From assembly GCA_016295005.1 (NCBI GenBank), contig JAEDMA010000037.1, positions 1 to 12,195 of the forward strand: 12,195 nt of DNA, read 5' to 3'. A program made the position numbers and the translations under genes. The DNA is from Christensenellaceae bacterium. Lineage in GTDB: Bacteria; Bacillota; Clostridia; Christensenellales; Borkfalkiaceae. Shown here one piece after another: positions 7,005 through 12,195 of this stretch. Under the pieces are notes generated by a model. That model was not told the DNA's origin and ran no database searches. It saw only the letters and a list, made by a program, of their open reading frames with translations. Position 1 is the stretch's first letter, and every line of letters begins with the position of its first letter.

Positions 7005-10000
7005 TTATTTATATGACGATTTTCTCTTTTTAAGCATTATCGCCGCGGCAATCAAGGCGAGCGCCGGAACGAGAGCGGATAGAGCCGTGACGTTGCCGCC
7101 GCACCCCTTATTTTCTTCGGGGGAATTATCTCCTCCGCTTGCCGTCTTTTTAAATTTTACGGTTATCTGCAAGTCGGTATCGACGGTAATTTTTACCTTG
7201 CCGTTTAATGCCGTTACTTCTTTACCGTTCACCGTGACCGATTCGATTTCGTAACCTTCGTCCGCGGTTAAGGTGAGTTCTATTTCTTCGCCGCCCTTTA
7301 CTTTTCCGCTCGCGGGGGTTACGCTACCCTTTCCTTCTACCGTTACGGCGTAGTTATATTCGACCGTTTCGACATACTCTTTTACTTCGAGTTCGTAGCA
7401 CGGCGCGACGGCGTTATTATACTCGTTATAAAGAAGCGCCGCGTCTTGGGGTACGATTTTGCCTTGCAGGTACCTTACTTTGGTAACCTTTTCGCCGTCG
7501 GTGGTAAAGGTAAGTTTCGTTCCGTCTGCGGTAAGCGTCTTTTTAACCCACGAGTTATTTACGAACGCTTCGAGATAGATTTCCCCGTCGCCGTAAGTTA
7601 AAGTTTTCGCGTTGGCGACTTGTACGGTTATAGTTCCGTCTTTTTCGGTCGCGCTTTCAAAATAGGGCGCTACGCCGTAATAAGATTTAACGAGCAATTC
7701 GCTATAAGGAATCCCCAGCACCTTTTCGGCAAACAAGCCTGCCGCCTTACCGCCGACTTTCCATTTATCCGCCGGGTGAACGGAATCTGAGCCGCCGCTC
7801 GCGTCGCCCGTTTCTATCGCGCTGACCGTGTAAACGTTTTCCATCTCGAACATCGCCTGCCACTGTTGTTCCCTTAAAAGGGAAAAGTCGGAAGGTGCGT
7901 ACTGCACGAGTTGAGTGAATACTACGGGAAGATTTTCGTCATTAAAAAATCTTCTGTAACTTGCGACGTATTCCTTTTCCTGGTTAAGGTAATCTTTCGC
8001 TGCGGCGACGGGACCTGCGTTGGTTTCGCCCTGATACCACAATATGCCGCCTATATCGTAACCCGTAACAGGGTTTATCATAGCGTTAAAGTGTTCGGAA
8101 TTTTTCCTTGCGCCGTAATATTTTACATAACTGTTTACTCTCGTAAAGGAATCTTCTTCGAGCCATTGCTCGATTGCGCTGCCGCCTACCGCCGACGTGA
8201 TTATGCCTACCTTTACGCCCGTCATTTTTGAAAGGTTCTGCGCAAAAGCCACCGCGTACGCGCTGAATCTGCCGCAGCTCGTAAAGTCGGTAAGATTTAT
8301 CCACGACGAGCTTTGAGTTAATTCCGATTGTTTTTTATCGGACTTTCCTGCGGGAACGGCGAACACGCTTACGCCGGAAAAGTCGTTGCCGAGTTCGGTA
8401 TACTGCGTTTGCACCGTTTTATCTTTTCCGAAAATATAATTTACGGAAATCTGCATATTGCTCTGACCGCTGCAAAGATACACTTCGCCGACGGCGACGT
8501 TTTTATATTCTATCGTTTGTCCGCCGTAGGATATAACGAGCGTTTCGCCGTCGTTATAATCCATTGGGTCTAAATAAGTTTCCCACGACGTGCCGTCGGT
8601 AACGCAGGTTTTTTCCTGTCCGTCATAACTGACGGTGACGGTCGTACCCGCGTTTCCGCCGGTTCCGTATATTTTTATCTTTTTTCCCTTTTGCAACACC
8701 GCGTTATCGGTAAACATAAAGTTCGGAACGATTTTTTTCGTCATTATGTTTTCGCCGTCGTAATATATTTCGTAATCGAAAGTATAGGTTTCTCCGTCGT
8801 TTTCGGCGGTGTATCTCGCTACGTATTTACCCGCTTCGGTAACTTTATACGCCGTTCCCTCTTTTACGATTTCGTTATCGCCCAAGTAAAGTTTTACGCT
8901 TACGTTATCGGTAATTACGCCGCCTTTTATATCCCCTTTAAGAAAAGACGTCGGCAAAACCAAACCGTTTTCCGTTTTTTCCGCATCGCCGTTTAATTCT
9001 ATAACGGGATTTACGTCTATCTCTATCGATTTAGTTACGGTATAGCCGTCGTTAGTGGCGACTTTTACGATTAACGTATTTATTCCGCTTTTATCGAACT
9101 TAAAGATTATATCTTTCGAACCGACGTGCCCCCAGGTGGAAGTGTAAGCGGCGGTATAAGTGGTTTCTTCTCCGTTTCTGACGGTGATATATATGCCGCC
9201 GGCTTTATTTGCTCCTTTGTTTCCGTTTTCGTTCCAGCCAACGTCACCGACTATAACCGAAAACAACTGCATGTATGCGTCGGATTTTTGCACGTCGCTT
9301 AAAAGGTTGTTATTCGGTTGCGTGCTATTTAACGTAAATCTGTAATCTTTACCGATTTCGTAATTCGTTTCGGTAAGTTTGACGGCGGAAGAAGCCCACA
9401 CGTCGGATAAAACGAGTTTGCCGTCCGTAGGAACGAAACTCTGTTCGTTTACGCTTTTTATTATCGCTTTGGGCAGGTGTTCATTATTAGTGCAGTAATA
9501 CGCTCTTAAAACCTGAATTCTGGTTATTTCTGCTATGCCGAGATTTTTTACTGCCTTCTTAAAACTTTCGGCTACGGTTACTTCTTTATATTCCGTTTCG
9601 CCCGAGTCGTTTATTTGTTCCGCCATAAAACCGTTTTCGAGCGAGAAACCTATTTTGACCGAACCACCCGTTTCTACCACGGATTTTGGAAGTTTTATAT
9701 TATCCACTTGCGCTTTATACTGAGTTTTTTGGTTGGCGTCTATATACGCTCCGACGTAAACGTTTGCGAAAACGTAGTTATTAGTCGTTGTATATGTTTT
9801 GCCCCAGACAGTCATTTTGGCAACTTCTTCCGTTTTGCCCGTTACGCCTTTAAAAAACACTATGGAATAGTTATCCGCTTTAAAGCCTTCGTCTGCAAAA
9901 TCGCCCGTTTCGGGGTTTCTTACGGGGAAACCTATTTCAAGACTTAACCCCTTACCCGAAAGAGGGAAAATACCTACTAAATTGAATGCGTTGCTGTTTT

Positions 10001-10235
10001 TGTTCGACACGCTGTACGCCCCTTGTTCGGTAAAGGTTATTTCGTTATTCCCCCAGTAGTCGAACAGTTTTTTTACGCTGCTTTTATCTGCGTTGGCGTC
10101 GGAAAGAGATATTTCCGTAAGTCCCTTTTCGGCGTTATAGTTTATCCCCGCGGTCGCGGCGGACACGCCGAGCGTTCCTACCGATATACAAGCCGCGGAT
10201 ATTACCGCTAAAAACGCCGTCAATAATTTTTTCAT
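7005..10235 (-). CDS. Large secreted sialate O-acetylesterase-family protein with C-terminal GCGG membrane tail
   Basis: This 1076-residue surface protein carries an SGNH-type esterase that probably removes O-acetyl groups from sialic acid or another acetylated glycan. A signal peptide covers residues 1-26 (KK, hydrophobic core, VSA|A). Residues about 30-280 look like an unassigned beta-rich, possibly carbohydrate-binding, region. About 285-495 looks like Ig-like or beta-sandwich modules. The esterase spans about 505-845: GQSNM (590-594, nucleophile Ser592), WYQGETN (733-739) and D817-S-V-H820, all in family order. About 970-1030 resembles a bacterial InlB-type surface repeat (GKGSVTPASGKVKGGEEI). 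The end has GCGG (1044-1047), a hydrophobic helix (about 1049-1068) and KKRK (1069-1072), with no LPXTG. AAGGAG lies 8 bases before the ATG, directly after the GH35 stop. Sialate or acetyl-xylan type substrates cannot be separated from sequence. Confidence 0.88.
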   Translation of the reverse strand: MKKLLTAFLAVISAACISVGTLGVSAATAGINYNAEKGLTEISLSDANADKSSVKKLFDYWGNNEITFTEQGAYSVSNKNSNAFNLVGIFPLSGKGLSLEIGFPVRNPETGDFADEGFKADNYSIVFFKGVTGKTEEVAKMTVWGKTYTTTNNYVFANVYVGAYIDANQKTQYKAQVDNIKLPKSVVETGGSVKIGFSLENGFMAEQINDSGETEYKEVTVAESFKKAVKNLGIAEITRIQVLRAYYCTNNEHLPKAIIKSVNEQSFVPTDGKLVLSDVWASSAVKLTETNYEIGKDYRFTLNSTQPNNNLLSDVQKSDAYMQLFSVIVGDVGWNENGNKGANKAGGIYITVRNGEETTYTAAYTSTWGHVGSKDIIFKFDKSGINTLIVKVATNDGYTVTKSIEIDVNPVIELNGDAEKTENGLVLPTSFLKGDIKGGVITDNVSVKLYLGDNEIVKEGTAYKVTEAGKYVARYTAENDGETYTFDYEIYYDGENIMTKKIVPNFMFTDNAVLQKGKKIKIYGTGGNAGTTVTVSYDGQEKTCVTDGTSWETYLDPMDYNDGETLVISYGGQTIEYKNVAVGEVYLCSGQSNMQISVNYIFGKDKTVQTQYTELGNDFSGVSVFAVPAGKSDKKQSELTQSSSWINLTDFTSCGRFSAYAVAFAQNLSKMTGVKVGIITSAVGGSAIEQWLEEDSFTRVNSYVKYYGARKNSEHFNAMINPVTGYDIGGILWYQGETNAGPVAAAKDYLNQEKEYVASYRRFFNDENLPVVFTQLVQYAPSDFSLLREQQWQAMFEMENVYTVSAIETGDASGGSDSVHPADKWKVGGKAAGLFAEKVLGIPYSELLVKSYYGVAPYFESATEKDGTITVQVANAKTLTYGDGEIYLEAFVNNSWVKKTLTADGTKLTFTTDGEKVTKVRYLQGKIVPQDAALLYNEYNNAVAPCYELEVKEYVETVEYNYAVTVEGKGSVTPASGKVKGGEEIELTLTADEGYEIESVTVNGKEVTALNGKVKITVDTDLQITVKFKKTASGGDNSPEENKGCGGNVTALSALVPALALIAAAIMLKKRKSSYK

Positions 10236-10243
10236 ATTCTTTT

Positions 10244-10249
10244 CTCCTT
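10244..10249 (-). promoter_or_regulatory. Ribosome binding site of the esterase gene
   Basis: AAGGAG on the minus strand begins right after the GH35 stop codon and lies 8 bases before the esterase ATG. It supports both the start call and the operon arrangement. Confidence 0.8.
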
Positions 10250-10250
10250 T

Positions 10251-12005
10251 TTATTTCGCCTTTAACTCGACGGTTTTTTCGTCTTTTTTAGTTAAAACGT
10301 CGAACACGACTATTTCGTTTTTACCTTTTTTTACGAGCGGATAAGGAACGTAGAGTTTGTTTTCCGAATTTTCTATATCCCAGTGTCTGCCCAGATTAAA
10401 TCCGTTTATATACGCTACGCCGCGGGTAAAACCTTTTAAAGTTAACACCGCGCTTTTTACTTGTTCGGCGTTAAAAACGAATTTATAAAAGCCTTGTTTG
10501 TTTTCTTCGATACTTTCTTCGTACGTTTCGGGAAGTTTTTCCATAGGAACGGACAACATTTCGTACCCGAACACGGTGGAAAGCACGTTATAAGACTTAT
10601 CCCACACGGCAAAATCGGAAGTTACGCCGCGTTTTCCGCCTATGTATCTGCCGAGATTTACCCTGCCTAAATTTTCCGTTACCACGGTTATTTCTACGTA
10701 CTTTCCGACTTCGGGAAAAGGTATATGCGTTGTGTTTTTCTTGTCGTAATACGCGGTAGCGATATACTTTCCGTCAAAATACACGTGGGCTACGTCGCGA
10801 AAATTTTCTAACACGAGATCTCCGCCCTTTTCGCTTACGAACGCTATCGTTTTATAGGCGATATATCCGTACCCCTGCTCGCATTCTTCCATACTCAAAA
10901 CGCTGTTGCTATTAACCCTTTTTATCAGTTCTTCGTGTTTAAATAATTCCGTCGCACCGATAAATTCCGCCTTTCCGTAGTCCATAAACTCTTCGTCTTT
11001 ACGTTCGTTTACGACGGGAATATTCCGCTCTCTGCAAATCGCTTCTTGTTCGTAATAGTATTTGGGAGTTTTTTTACCGTATTCGCTTATCGGCGCTTCC
11101 ACGTCGTAACTTGTGGAAAGCGGAACGTATTTACCGTGTTCGTCTTCATGCGCGCCGTTCATAAACCCGAAGTTAGTGCCGCCCGTAAACATATAAATGT
11201 TGGTAAGTTCCGCGTCCTTTACCGCCGTTTCCACCGACCTTTTTACTATTTCGGGATCTCTCGTTATCGGCTTTTCGCCCCAGCGAACCGCTCTGCCGTT
11301 CCACAATTCCATTATCATAGGCGCGTAGCCGCCGTGATATTTTTCGAGCGCCGAAAGGGCTTTTTTAGTGTCCGAACGGTAGTTCACCGAGTCTGCGACG
11401 TTTTTTAACGTTCCGTTTTCTATGGTAAAATCGGTGTCGCCGTCGGAAGTTATAAGCATACTGCTTATCCCCTGTTCGAGATAAAATTCTTTTAAGTAAT
11501 TAAGATAATTTTTATCGTTACCGTAACTACCGTACTCGTTTTCTATCTGCACGGCGATTACGTTGCCGCCGTTACCTATCTCTCTCGGTTTTATTATTTC
11601 GCACACCTTTTTTAAGTACGGCGTGAGTTTATCTAAATACCTTTTATCCATAGAACGGATGTTCATAGGATATTTATTGAGCCACCAGGGGAAGCCGCCG
11701 AACTCCCATTCCGAACATATATAAGGCCCCGGTCTTACTATCGCGTACAAGCCTAAATCTTTACACAAATCGAGATACTTTCCGACGTTTATATTGCCGC
11801 CGAAGTCGAATTCGCCTTCTTTTTTTTCGTGCAGGTTCCAGCAGATATACGTTTCTACGCAGTTAAGCCCCGCTTCTTTCATCTTTATCAAGCGGTCTTC
11901 CCACTGCTCGGGCAAAATTCTGAAATAATGCGCCGAACCGGAATAGATTTTTTCTCTTTTTCCGTTTATATATATCTTGCCGTCCTTTATCTCTATCCCT
12001 TTCAT
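10251..12005 (-). CDS. Glycoside hydrolase family 35 beta-galactosidase, cytoplasmic
   Basis: GH35 enzymes remove terminal beta-galactose with retention of configuration. The 584 residues match compact bacterial members. The N-terminal TIM barrel (about 5-325) starts with SGSAHYFRI (22-30) and has VRPGPYICSEWEFGGFP (90-106). QIENEYG (153-159) carries the acid/base Glu157. MELWNG (232-237) carries the nucleophile Glu233. FTGGTNFGFMNGA (273-285) is also typical. Beta-sandwich domains follow to the end, including a jelly-roll region around 500-570 (GVAYINGFNLGRHW). There is no signal peptide or tail anchor, so it acts in the cytoplasm on imported oligosaccharides. The loop after the nucleophile reads GRAVRWGE where relatives usually have GWxDxWG, so preference may be shifted. 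The start lacks a clear AGGAG; it lies 9 bp after the upstream gene and probably relies on coupling. Family is certain, substrate is not. Confidence 0.94.
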   Translation of the reverse strand: MKGIEIKDGKIYINGKREKIYSGSAHYFRILPEQWEDRLIKMKEAGLNCVETYICWNLHEKKEGEFDFGGNINVGKYLDLCKDLGLYAIVRPGPYICSEWEFGGFPWWLNKYPMNIRSMDKRYLDKLTPYLKKVCEIIKPREIGNGGNVIAVQIENEYGSYGNDKNYLNYLKEFYLEQGISSMLITSDGDTDFTIENGTLKNVADSVNYRSDTKKALSALEKYHGGYAPMIMELWNGRAVRWGEKPITRDPEIVKRSVETAVKDAELTNIYMFTGGTNFGFMNGAHEDEHGKYVPLSTSYDVEAPISEYGKKTPKYYYEQEAICRERNIPVVNERKDEEFMDYGKAEFIGATELFKHEELIKRVNSNSVLSMEECEQGYGYIAYKTIAFVSEKGGDLVLENFRDVAHVYFDGKYIATAYYDKKNTTHIPFPEVGKYVEITVVTENLGRVNLGRYIGGKRGVTSDFAVWDKSYNVLSTVFGYEMLSVPMEKLPETYEESIEENKQGFYKFVFNAEQVKSAVLTLKGFTRGVAYINGFNLGRHWDIENSENKLYVPYPLVKKGKNEIVVFDVLTKKDEKTVELKAK

Positions 12006-12014
12006 ATCGTTTTT

Positions 12015-12195
12015 TTAATTATCTCTCTTTTTCTTTGCGATAAGCGTAGCCGCTACCACCGTCGCCATAATACCGATTATCGCGCCCGTTCCCGAAAACG
12101 CTCCGCAACCGCCTTGTTTTACTTCGTTTACCGTGATAAGCACGGGCGTTTTTTTGCCGTTATATTCTATTATCACGCTTTTATCTTCAACTGAA
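12015..12195 (-). CDS. C-terminal end of a surface protein with GCG membrane tail (partial, runs off the window)
   Basis: A minus-strand reading frame enters from the right edge and gives 59 residues before a TAA at 12015-12017. The first part (SVEDKSVIIEYNGKK and on to about residue 26) looks like the last strands of a beta-rich extracellular domain. Then come GGCG (residues 28-31), a hydrophobic helix (about 38-53) and KKKRDN. This is the same tail design as the esterase protein two genes downstream, so the missing part is probably a secreted, membrane-tethered protein, perhaps another glycan-active enzyme. It ends 9 bp before the GH35 start, so it belongs to the same operon. Too little is present to name it. 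The plus-strand frame overlapping it is a shadow. Confidence 0.82.
   Translation of the reverse strand, partial: SVEDKSVIIEYNGKKTPVLITVNEVKQGGCGAFSGTGAIIGIMATVVAATLIAKKKRDN

Noticed and set aside
7005..7140. LPXTG sortase anchor on the esterase protein
   Set aside because: No LPXTG or close variant occurs before the C-terminal helix; the motif in that place is GCGG.
10188..10235. Lipoprotein signal at Cys16 of the esterase protein
   Set aside because: The residues before Cys16 are S-A-A, lacking the usual Leu/Val/Ile at position -3. A standard cleavage site VSA|A follows ten residues later.
11829..12194. Plus-strand frame of 121 codons at the right edge
   Set aside because: It is antisense to the GH35 start and the tailed surface protein. 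Its residue composition is that of a shadow frame, and no ribosome site is seen.

Overview
The window looks like chromosomal DNA from an anaerobic, low-to-moderate G+C Bacillota, most likely an uncultured gut-type Clostridia. This is an inference from strong AAGGAG ribosome sites, a short archaeal/eukaryote-type prolyl-tRNA synthetase, surface proteins with a C-terminal membrane tail, and A/T-rich promoters and terminators. No marker here fixes the genus. Coding density is high, and I see no RNA gene, insertion sequence, CRISPR array or phage gene.

Left half, minus strand (204-4769): a compact housekeeping operon reading proS -> unknown five-helix membrane protein -> mnmE -> uppP. Gaps are 20 bp, a 1-base stop/start overlap (TAATG) and 17 bp. 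It covers prolyl-tRNA charging, wobble-uridine modification of tRNA and recycling of the undecaprenyl carrier for the cell wall. A good sigma-70-type promoter (TTGTAT-N17-TATGAT) lies upstream of proS. The membrane protein is the one gene of the operon I cannot name; it ends in an N-P-Y-G repeat tail and an acidic end.

Centre, plus strand (4799-6905): a single-gene unit for transketolase (tkt). It fires divergently from proS through TTGAAA-N17-TATAAT and closes with a perfect hairpin flanked by A and T runs. That hairpin can also stop transcription arriving from the right.

Right half, minus strand (7005-12195): the last part of a glycan-degradation operon. In transcription order it holds the end of a surface protein cut by the window edge, a cytoplasmic GH35 beta-galactosidase, and a large secreted sialate O-acetylesterase-family protein. 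Gaps are 9 and 15 bp. The likely scheme is that surface enzymes, one of them removing acetyl groups, trim an acetylated galactose-containing glycan outside the cell, and the GH35 enzyme finishes imported oligosaccharides inside.

The most interesting signal is that both surface proteins end in the same kind of tail: a Gly-Cys-Gly motif, one hydrophobic helix, then a Lys/Arg cluster. There is no LPXTG. This resembles the Cys-containing C-terminal sorting signals known in other phyla and may mark a surface-sorting system in this lineage.
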